Positions 45,375 through 57,242 of a stretch of 64,000 bases of DNA are shown piece by piece (position 1 is the first letter of the stretch; each line of letters opens with the position of its first letter). The notes under the pieces were generated by a model, which was given only the letters and a program-made list of their open reading frames with translations, searched no databases and was not told where the DNA came from. The translations under genes and the position numbers were made by a program. Location: NCBI GenBank assembly GCA_023362775.1, contig JALMGJ010000004.1, forward strand, positions 56,311,798-56,375,797, given 5' to 3'. Origin of the DNA: Charina bottae (Eukaryota > Chordata > Lepidosauria > Squamata > Charinaidae).

Positions 45375-47210
45375 CTCCAGCAAAGGAGATTGTTACCTTG
45401 TCGTGGTGCTGGAGCTTGAGCACCTCATTGATGCCATGAGCTAAACTGTGAAGGGACACCCAAGACGAGAAGGTCATGGCAGATAGGTCAGACTAAATAC
45501 GATCCCTGAGGAAGGTAATGGCAACCCACCCCAGTATTCTTGCCGTAAAAACTAAATAGATCAGTACAACCAGAGATATGTTGGTATACCATCGGAAGAT
45601 GGGACTCCCAGGTCGGAAGATGGTCAAAATGCTACTGGGGAGGACAGAGGATAAGTTCAACTAGCCCCAGATGTGATGACGCAGCTAGCTCAAAGCCGAA
45701 AGGATGGCTAGCGGCCGATGGTGCTGGTGGTGAATGATGAATCCGATGTTCTAAAGATCAACACACCATAGGAACCTGGAATGTAAGATCTATGAGCCAG
45801 GGCAAATTGGATGTGGTTATTGGTGAGATGGCAAGATTAAATATAGACATTTTGGGTGTCAGTGAACTGAAATGGACTGGAATGGGCCACTTCACATCAG
45901 ATGACTACCAGATCTACTACTGTGGACAAGAGGACCACAGAAGAAATGGAGTAGCCTTCATAATTAATAATAAAGTGGCTAAAGCAGTGCTTGGATACAA
46001 TCCAAAAAACAATAGAATGATCTCAATTCGAATTCAGGGTAAGTCATTTAACATCACAGTGATCCAAATATACGCCCCAACCACAGATGCTGAAGAAGCA
46101 GAAGTAGATCAGTTCTATGAGGATCTGCAGCACGTACTAGATAATACACCAAAAAGAGATGTTATTTTCATTAGAGGAGACTGGAATGCTAAGGTGGGTA
46201 GTCAAACGACACCTGGAATTACAGGTAAGCATGGTCTGGGAGAACAAAATGAAGTGGGACACAGGCTGATAGAATTTTGCCAAGGCAACTCACTGTGCAT
46301 AACAAACACTCTCTTCCAGCAACCTAAAAGACGACTTTATACATGGACTTCACCAGATGGTCGACACCGAAATCAGATTGACTACATCCTTTGTAGCCAA
46401 AGGTAGTGGACATCTATACAGTCGGTAAAAACAAGACCTGGAACTGACTGTAGTTCAGATCACGAACTTCTTATTGCACAAATTAGAATCAGACTAAAGA
46501 GAATAGGGAAGACTCACAGATCAGTTAGATATGAGCTCAGTAATATTCGTAATGAATATGCAGTGGAGGTGAAGAATAGGTTTAAGGGACGAGATTTAGT
46601 AGATAGGGTCCCGGAAGAACTATGGACAGAAGTTCGCAACATTGTTCAGGAGGCGGCAACAAAAAATGTCCCAAAGAAAAAGAAAACCAAGAAGGCAAGA
46701 TGGCTGTCTGCTGAGACACTGGAAGTAGCCCAAGAAAGAAGGAAAGCAAAAGGCAACAGTGATAGGAGGAGATATGCCCAATTAAATGCAAGATTCCAGA
46801 GGTTAGCCAGAAGAGATAAGGAATTATTTTTAAACAAGCAATGCACGGAAGTGGAAGAAGATAATAGAATAGGAAGGACGAGAGACCTCTTCCAGAAAAT
46901 TAGAAATATCGGAGGTAAATTCCAGACAAAAATGGGTATGATCAAAAACAAAGATGGCAAGGACCTAACAGAAGCAGAAGAGATCAAGAAAAGGTGGCAA
47001 GAATATACGGAAGATGCTGATGCTAGGGAAAGTGGAAGGCAAAAGGAAGAGGGGCCGACCAAGGGCAAGATGGATGGATGATATTCTGGAGGTGACAGAC
47101 TTGACCGTGGGGGAGCTGGGGATGGTGACGGCCAACAGGAAGCTCTGTCGTGGGCTGGTCCTTGAAGTCATGAAGAGTCGGAAGCGACTGAACGAATAAA
47201 CAACAACAAA
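45375..47210 (+). mobile_element. Bov-B LINE (RTE clade), RT deleted, 12-bp target duplication
   Basis: Both ends look intact. The 5' end carries attgttaccttgtcgtgg and aatggcaacccaccccagta. The 3' end reads agtcggaagcgactgaacg plus an ataaacaacaacaaa tail. A perfect 12-bp repeat, aactagatgctg, lies at 45363-45374 and 47211-47222. About 1.5 kb expected for the RT is missing at about 47005-47015. Bov-B is known to be shared between squamates and ruminants by horizontal transfer, and it mobilises Sauria SINEs. Confidence 0.92.
45792..47199 (+). pseudogene. Bov-B ORF2: APE endonuclease, then C-terminal tail
   Basis: The endonuclease starts MSQGKLDVVIGEMARLNIDI and has LGVSELKWTGMG (catalytic glutamate), IQIYAPTTDAEEAEVDQFYE, GDWNAKVGSQ, and YTWTSPDGRHRNQIDYILC. 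A TAG at 46404-46406 replaces the usual tryptophan, and the same frame then stays open to the deletion point (KKRWQEYTED). Beyond it, in another frame from 47014, comes the normal ORF end (MLGKVEGKRKRGRPRARWMD ... KSRKRLNE). No RT motif remains. Without the deletion this would be a Bov-B of typical layout. Confidence 0.9.
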
Positions 47211-47316
47211 AACTAGATGCTGAGTGCAAATACTAAGAGTAGGGATGCTATCAGAGGTCATGAAATTATCAGACCCCACTGTATAAGGAGGGACCACTGG
47301 TACCAACCAATTTCTA

Positions 47317-47430
47317 TCATTCATTCATTCATTCATTCATTCATTCATTCATTCATTTATTTATACAGATTTATCACCACCCATCTCTACAGCAGTAGAC
47401 TCTGGGCGGTTTAAAACAATAACAATAACT
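47317..47430 (-). repeat. L2-type 3' end with (ATTC)n/(ATTT)n tail
   Basis: The sequence (cattcatt)n, tttatcaccacccatctct, then gactctgggcggttt, is the minus-strand L2 3' terminus, as at 6300-6355. The extent to the right is unclear. Confidence 0.75.
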
Positions 47431-47648
47431 TACATGTAACATCTCACACTCAGCCTGAAAATAGTCCAAGACAGGTGCTTCAAACAAGTGAATGGTGAAG
47501 AACAGCTGCAAATCCATAGAACTGATTATTTTGTCACACACGCAGCCCTGATGCCTTTGACCAGGGGCTACTTCTGCATGGTATCAGCCACAAAGACAGA
47601 ACCTGACTCACTGTGACCTGTGCAGCACGAGCCAAGGATGGAACTTAC

Positions 47649-47652
47649 CAAT

Positions 47653-47695
<43 letters not shown>

Positions 47696-47760
47696 TTATT
47701 TATTAAATTTCTATGACCACCCATCTCCCCCTCAAGGAGGGACTCATTATGGTTCCTGCT
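47649..47760 (-). repeat. L2-type 3' end with (ATTT)n tail
   Basis: About 13 ATTT units are followed by atgaccacccatctccccct and caaggagggactc, which is the L2 3' terminus in minus orientation. Confidence 0.75.
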
Positions 47761-47764
47761 TAAC

Positions 47765-48925
47765 CCCATGTTCTTCCTTTATGCTTTGTCAGCCAGGCTA
47801 TTTTTGGACATAGTTCAGTGCTCTTTCAGAAGAACACTAGACCTGTGAGAAACAGCTTGACTCTAAAATCACAGTCATTGAGTACACACCATTATACCAT
47901 TACTTGCCTACACTTTCCAAACCCCACTCCACTCCAGGTAAAGAGAGTTATTGGTGGCTGTTTTCCCCCCAATAGATGATGCTCAGTGGGGATCCAGCAA
48001 TCAGTTTCATTAACTTGTCCCAAATAACCATCCTAAGGATAGCACCAGTTGCTGGCCTCATTACCATGGCAGAGTATGGTTTGGCAAAGCAGGTAGCAAT
48101 GTTTATGTTGACATTCTTTTGTGCTGGCTAAAGAACTGGGGGAAGGTACTTTGATGTAGCCATTCAGTGATACCCTCAGGAAGAAGGAAAGCAAGCAAGC
48201 AAAAAGAACAGCAACTTCCCAAGCTGCACATTCTCATTGGACATCTTGGTTCTAATTTGCTTTAGTTATCATACAAAATATGGGAATATAGGTAGAGTGA
48301 GAAACATCTAACACTTCTTCTTGATCACTTCCTCATTTGTGCTACACCTTTGGACAACGTGGCAGGCCCATTGTCTTATAAACCTGTTTATAAGCAGCCA
48401 ACTTAAAATCTTACAAGGACTATGGTCATTATATAGGCAAATGATTCTGCAGCCCAAGCAAAAATGGCCATGTCAGACACTTCCAATGGCATCCACAGGA
48501 AGGGTGAAAATCAACAAGATGGCAGATGGGGTGCCACATTGTAAGGTGAGACACACATTCAGATGGAGTAGGGCTCACATCATAATGTTCTGTCCATCTC
48601 CTGGAGACGTTGCTGTGTAGCTCCCAGAGACTGGAGAGAAGAGTGCATGCCCACATCAGCCTGAAGTGGCCCATGGGAGCTGGACAGATCTGACTCCTGA
48701 TGGCATCAGCAAGCACATTGGGAATGAAGCACGCTAGAACATATTCGCAAAAACGAGAACAGCAAAAGATGACTTTAAGCTGCCTCAGCTATGGGTTGGA
48801 TAGGAGACAAAGGCAAAGTCATCAGGACATTGCATTAAAAAAATCCAATTACTGAGGCATGTAGTGGTGAGTTTTATACTCACCTGGCACATGTCCTCAG
48901 TGAATTAGTTATCCCTGCCATGTTA
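47765..48925. other. intergenic sequence, nothing recognised
   Basis: No supported exon or repeat family. Confidence 0.5.
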
Positions 48926-48933
48926 CCCAAGGG

Positions 48934-49050
48934 CAGTGTTTCTCAACCTTGGCAACTTTAAAATGTATGGACTTGAACTCCCAGAATTCCCCAGCCAGAT
49001 TCTGGGAGTTGAAGTCCACACCTTAAAGTTGTCAAGGTTGAGAAACACTG
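48934..49050. mobile_element. foldback hAT MITE, 117 bp, with target duplication
   Basis: The element is one long imperfect hairpin: cagtgtttctcaaccttgg ... tcaaggttgagaaacactg, with arms of about 55 bases. A perfect 8-bp duplication, cccaaggg, lies at 48926-48933 and 49051-49058. It has no coding capacity. Confidence 0.92.
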
Positions 49051-49288
49051 CCCAAGGGAGGGAATAGTAAAGGTGAAAGAAGAGCACTGCCCACTTTTAC
49101 ACTTTCACATCTTTTTTCCTTCTCTTGATCTCTGCGCTATGACAGAGCTGAGCAAGTGTTTGTTGTTAGAAGTGGTTGGTGCTATGTCTCGCTGAGCAAC
49201 ATCTCACTCCCTGGGGAGCTCTGTCTGCTGATTCAGGTAAAACTGAATAGAGCAAGATTACCTAGAGCAAAGAAATGCAAACCATGGG

Positions 49289-49348
49289 TTTGGAAAGCTC
49301 TGCCCTATAGGATTGGGGTAAACACTCTATAGGGCAGAGCTTTCCAAA
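49289..49348. repeat. 22-bp perfect inverted repeat at a hAT border
   Basis: Arms 49289-49310 and 49327-49348 are exact reverse complements separated by 16 bases. Each arm holds the hAT end (ctttccaaa) plus the 8-bp target duplication ctataggg, so the border of copy 5 exists twice in opposite orientation. Confidence 0.9.
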
Positions 49349-50432
49349 CTGTGTGTCGCAACATGTTAGTGTGTCGGCTGCAGTGTCGCGGCTGCTGCTG
49401 CCTCCGAGCCCTGCCAGGATTCCGCGCAGGTCCTAGTGCCTGCCTTGTGCCCTGCTGCCTCCAAACCTGCCCTGCCAGGATTCCGCGCAGGTCCTAGTGC
49501 CTGCCTTGTGCCCTGCTGCCTCCAAACCTGCCCTGCCAGGATTCCGCGCAGGTCCTAGTGCCTGCCTTGTGCCCTGCTGCCTCCAAACCTGCCCTGCCAG
49601 GATTCCGCGCAGGTCCTAGTGCCTGCCTTGTGCCCTGCTGCCTCCAAACCTGCCCTGCCAGGATTCCGCGCAGGTCCTAGTGCCTGCCTTGTGCCCTGCT
49701 GCCTCCAAACCTGCCCTGCCAGGATTCCGCGCAGGTCCTAGTGCCTGCCTTGTGCCTTGCTGCCTCCAAACCTGCCCTGCCAGGATTCCGCGCAGGTCCT
49801 AGTGCCTGCCTTGTGCCCTGCTGCCTCCAAACCTGCCCTGCCAGGATTCCGCGCAGGTCCTAGTGCCTGCCTTGTGCCTTGCTGCCTCCAAACCTGCCCT
49901 GCCAGGATTCCGCGCAGGTCCTAGTGCCTGCCTTGTGCCCTGCTGCCTCCAAACCTGCCCTGCCAGGATTCCGCGCAGGTCCTAGTGCCTGCCTTGTGCC
50001 CTGCTGCCTCCAAACCTGCCCTGCCAGGATTCCGCGCAGGTCCTAGTGCCTGCCTTGTGCCTTGCTGCCTCCAAACCTGCCCTGCCAGGATTCCGCGCAG
50101 GTCCTAGTGCCTGCCTTGTGCCCTGCTGCCTCCAAACCTGCCCTGCCAGGATTCCGCGCAGGTCCTAGTGCCTGCCTTGTGCCTGGCTGCCTCCAAACCT
50201 GCCCTGCTGTGATTCCGCGCAGGTCCTAGTGCCTGCCTTGTGCCCTGCTGCCTCCAAACCTGCTGTGATTCCACGCAGGTCCTAGTGCCTGCCTTGTGCC
50301 TTGCTGCCTCCAAACCTGCTGTGATTCCACACAGGTCCTAGTGCCTGCCTCGTGCCCTGCTGTAAGAGTGTGTCACGAAATGATGCATGTCTAAAAAGTG
50401 TGTCACCAACATGAAAAGTTTGGAAAGCTCTG
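49335..50432. mobile_element. GC-rich hAT, copy 5, expanded by a minisatellite
   Basis: The ends are cagagctttccaaactgtg and gtttggaaagctctg. A perfect 8-bp target duplication, ctataggg, lies at 49327-49334 and 50433-50440. At 1,098 bp it is 3.5 times longer than its relatives, because the interior is a 61-bp tandem repeat. Subterminal tgtgtcgcaac and gtgtcacg motifs match the family. Confidence 0.92.
49413..50350. repeat. 61-bp minisatellite, about 16 units
   Basis: Thirteen units recur at exactly 61 bp (from 49413 to 50145 onward), each with gccaggattccgcgcaggtc and gtgcctgccttgtgcc. About three diverged or shortened units follow at the right. Central units differ by only a few bases (ccctgctg, ccttgctg, cctggctg variants), which indicates recent expansion. 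Long open frames here are periodic and not genes. Confidence 0.95.
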
Positions 50433-50577
50433 CTATAGGGCCACTAGGGAGACCAAAGTTGCAGCTGGCACTTTCTTGGAGAGAAAGCACTTCTACTCTA
50501 CCTTGCCTGCTGGTTTGCTTGGACTGACTAGGGGGCCGGGTCTTGAAAGCAGCCTCTCACTAAGGCATATTGTAGGG

Positions 50578-50679
50578 CAGTGTTCCTCAACCTTGGCAAG
50601 ATTAAGATGGGATTCTTAATTAAGAATTCTGGGAGTTGAAGTCCACCCATCTTAAACTTGCCAAGGTTGAGAAACACAG
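50578..50679. mobile_element. foldback hAT MITE, second copy
   Basis: The sequence cagtgttcctcaaccttgg ... ccaaggttgagaaacacag forms a hairpin through its whole length, as at 48934-49050. The flanking 8-mers ttgtaggg and gtgtaggg agree at 7 of 8 positions. Confidence 0.85.
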
Positions 50680-50723
50680 GTGTAGGGATTCCGTCAACCT
50701 GGGATTGTCTGTAAAACACTACA

Positions 50724-50792
50724 CCAGCCTTCCTCAACTTGGTGTCCTCTAGAAATAGTTACAACTTCTAGCAAAGTCAACCGCTGGCCATT
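50724..50792. mobile_element. MITE fragment
   Basis: The sequence cagccttcctcaacttggtg, tcctctagaaatagttaca, resembles the left end of another hAT-like MITE. The right end is not recognised. Confidence 0.45.
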
Positions 50793-51159
50793 AATACCAC
50801 ACAGGAATGTGGTAATTAATTCTGTTGTGACAGGAATGATCTAGGCTCCTCAGTCCAGATCCAACCTACTCTGCCCAGAAATCCTTGGCCAGGATTGCTG
50901 TCCAACATAACTGGAGGTTGCATTGCCTTCCGAGTTCAGCCTAGAGAGAAGCTGTAAAAACCCACCCTGTCTGCCAGGTTTTTCAATATAAGCCTTCCCT
51001 GCCACCTTTCCCAGAGGGCAATACTTCCTCAGCCTGCTCTCCACTATTCCCTTTCTATGTTAATCCCCACTCACCTGTTCTCTTAGAGATTTTTACATTA
51101 TTAGTATTAGTATTACTATTCCTTCTTTGCTGACGCTCAAGCCCCCGTTTCTACTGCAT

Positions 51160-53467
<2,308 letters not shown>

Positions 53468-55406
53468 TGATGAGTCACCCCTTTCTTCTCCACCCCGTTT
53501 CTGGAATCCTTTCTTCGCCTTCTTATAATGATCCTTAAAAAGGTGTAGAGGTAACTCCGTCAGTTGAGTAGCAGTAATGTATGTCTGTTTTGGTAGCTGT
53601 TCTCTGCTCTGACCTGCAATTCACAGTTCTGCAACAGTTGGGTTGACTATGGGTTGCAGAGGAGAATACAAATTCCCTCTCCTCTTGAGAGGTGATAAGG
53701 GGGGTGGGGAAAATTTTGTGAATGAAGGAATGGCACTTTATTTTTTTCCCCTCTCTCTCTCTTTCTGCCTCTCGTCCCTCCTGTACAAGTTGAGTCAGTG
53801 ACAACCACTTTTGCTAATTTGCAGTTCAACCTAAACTTCAAGATTGGTGGGTAACACTTGTAGGTTACTCTTAATTTACTTAAGACAAATCCTTCAATTA
53901 CAATGGCTATGCAAGTTAATCGTAAATTAAACGCAGGGGCTGTTTTATTTCCAAAATATTTCTTTCATGGCATTCTAACCATGTCATTTTGAAAATTGCT
54001 ACATGCTAGTTTCACATATACAAATACAAACTTCAGATCAGAAGAAATGATTGTTTATGTGGTTTCTTTGTGTAGATATTTACTGTGTAACATAATGCAG
54101 CAAATTTTACTAGATTGTTCCTGAGCTGTATAAAAGGTCCTGCCTATTGCAATATTTTTGTCAATATTTAGTTTGTTGTCTATTTTACAACCCTGTCATA
54201 CTTTTCAGTACAGGCTTGGGATAAAAACATGAAAAAAATGCATGGATGAGATGAAGATCAAGTTGATGAAAGGGAAGGAAATTGTCCAGAAAGAGAGGAG
54301 GAGAGAGAGAGAGAGATTTAGAGATATGGCTATGAACATGCACATTTACTTTTTAGCATTAAAAAGTTACAACATTTTGATAAGCTTTAATAACATACTG
54401 CAAAGTAATCATAAATGTTTGGACCTTTAGTATCTCTTCCAATAAGAAAATACATATTCATAGAGTGTTGCCAGTTACACAAAAAAAACATGCCAAACAT
54501 TTCATGGTGATCTGAAAGAAAACAAAACAAAACTTGCAATGGAATCTATTATATCAGCCTTTACTGGTATTTCTCTCTCACACACACACACACAAACATG
54601 CATACAGACAAACAAACACACACACACTGATATAGCAGATATATCCAATGTCTTCCCATGGAAAAAAAATTGTCAAATGAAATATCAGTGCTTATATTCA
54701 CCCTGAAAGACATTCCCTTGCAAGCAAATGTAGGTAAAAATGGAATTTTTTTCTGGTGTTCTATCTCCTGAAACCTTAGTACAATTATAGCGATAAACAA
54801 CTGTGTCTGAATCTTTTTTAAAACAAAATTGTAATAAAAATATTCATTACTGAAAAGAAAATTGAATAGTTGAAAATTCTATCATATTGAACACAATCTA
54901 AAATGTGTTTAATGAGATAATCGTCAACTATACACCATTATCATTTCAATACCATCGGCTTTTACAGGAATCATTGAGGCCATCAGGCACATTAAATATT
55001 CTCTCTTGTTCTGTAGTTCTAATTGTCCCAAAGCTTGGTTTAATTGCTTTTTTGGGGGACTAGTACCATGTTCTGCCAAATGTATGGCTAAGTCTTTGAA
55101 ACATGCCGTAGGTTGGGCTTAAGCAAGCAGAGACAGAAAAAAATGATAGGTTGTAGCGATATGATACTGAATTGTGCAGCAAAAGAACATAGCAGATGAA
55201 GAAACATATGAACCAAAGCTATAATAACTACAGCTATTAGCTGAAGTGTAAGCCACATGGAACACAGTAGGATTTACTTCCAAATAACACACATAGATTT
55301 GTGCTACACTTGTCATGTTTCAGATTATTATTATAGTAGCACACCAATGAAACAAAACAAGAAAAGGGATCCTTTAAAAGAGATGATGCAAATAGAAATT
55401 TATTGA

Positions 55407-55407
<1 letters not shown>

Positions 55408-55449
<42 letters not shown>

Positions 55450-55575
55450 TAGATTTAATATAGCCACCCACTCCATATTTAGTATATTTATATTTAGTAT
55501 ATATTCCACCCAGAGTCCCCTTCAGGGGAGATGGTGCAGTAATAGAAATTGAAAAATAAATAAAAATAAATAAAA
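55408..55575. repeat. (ATT)n and L2-type 3' tail pieces
   Basis: About 14 ATT units come first. The sequence then holds attccacccagagtcccct, ggggagatggtgcagtaat and AAATA repeats, which is an L2 3' terminus in plus orientation. Confidence 0.7.
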
Positions 55576-57172
55576 TTCCAACAATTAATAACCATTTCCC
55601 CCTGTTTTATCTATTCTTGTCTCAAAAAAACTGTCATTGGCGCCACTGGTGTAACCAATTAATTGAATTTATCTGGAATATCTCAATTGTAAGAGGTGGA
55701 GATGATTTGGTCTACCGAAACCTGGAGTTACTAACATCTTGCTTTTTTTTTTCCTACTATTTTAAATTTCAGAAGGAAAAGTTCATCTCTCCACTGTTTA
55801 GTTGTAAAGCCATTGTCTGACTGACAAATTGTGCTATTGTCTGGTTGACAAATTGTGCTATTGGTCTGATGGTTTTGATTCAGGTCTGTTTCCTGTTGAT
55901 GGGTGTTGGTCTTGGGACATAAGACAGAACTATTTTTGAAGTAATGAATCATACTTGGCAGAGAAGTGAAAATGCATGGAAACAGGCAGCTAAACTATAT
56001 CAGCAATTGAAAGCTCTCCCAGATCAAGGTGGATCTCAGATACTAAAGTTACATCTGCTGCTTATCCTCCAGGGTCAAATAAAACACTATGAAATCATGA
56101 GGGGAAATGTAGTGCTACCATGAGCAGTGCTGACTGTTAATTTCTGACTGAAATTTTCAAATATTTCTAAGTATTTATTGCTAATTTATTGCTAATTGTT
56201 TGAAGATGCGGAAGTGAAGAAATTCTTTGGCATTTATTTTGCTTTTGGGGCCTGGTTAACTTAATTTATTTTTAAATTTCCATACAGCAATATAATGTTG
56301 AGATACATTTTATACCTTCCCTTGCAAACATTTTGGGGCAACTCCGTTGCAGCCTGATTCCATATTTCGTCAGGCAAAATGCTGAAAAAAAGACACCAAT
56401 CTTTGGCCAAATCTATCAAGGTATCATTTCTCCTGACAGAGGGTTGTCCTAACAGTTAAAACAGTTGGGTTTTTTAATGAACAACAATGTTTCTTACTAT
56501 GCATGCTTACTCAGAAGTCTCATTGTGTTAAGATCGTAACAGAATTTCTGAGCAGTAGCTTCCCAATGGAATGAAAAAGTTACAGCTCACTATTGAGTGA
56601 CCAGGAAACACAAAGAGCTCCTCTTTGCTGGTTGTTGTTGTTAGAAGCAACTATTGTATGGTCAGTAAGGGTGAGGTGGCAATTTTGTTTGTTTGATTCT
56701 TACTTGACTAGATGCTAGTGAAATGCGTTTTAGGGTATTAACTAGTTAGAGAGTTAGCTTCTTCTCTCCTGTAATCCAACTTGGACAGCAAAGCACAAAA
56801 GGGAGCATAATTGCTCCAAATAGATAGAGATATAATTTGAAATTAAAATTAAAAGAAATTACCTTGTATGACATCCATACCCAATTAGCAGGCTTCCTGT
56901 CTCATATGTTGGATTCTCTATCTATCTATATCAGGTTTATAATGTTTACCTCAGATTTGCTTCATAGTACTTTGCTTGGAATTCTTTCGGCTTCTCTGAA
57001 AGATATTTTGCATTTTTGATCAGCTATATGTGCTGTCCATAGACCAAAATATAACAGATTTGGGGGGTGGGGGGAGATGACTGACTTAGCTGGTTTTTAT
57101 TTTGTTTTCCTTTGGAGCTAAAAGCAAATAATTATTTTCTCCCCTTGCCTTTTTTTTTAAAGAAACCTAGAT

Positions 57173-57242
57173 CAGGTTTGCTCAACCAGATGGTCTTCAG
57201 ATATGTTGAACATCAATTCCCATAATTGGCCTGCCAGCATTG
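57173..57242. mobile_element. decayed MITE end
   Basis: The sequence caggtttgctcaaccagatg, then ttgaacatcaattcccataa, has the layout of the hAT MITE left ends here (TIR, then a ttcaactcccag-like block). No matching right end is found. Confidence 0.4.

Noticed and set aside
49400..50350. CRISPR-like array
   Set aside because: The 61-bp units are contiguous tandem copies with no unique spacers, inside a hAT transposon in a vertebrate genome.
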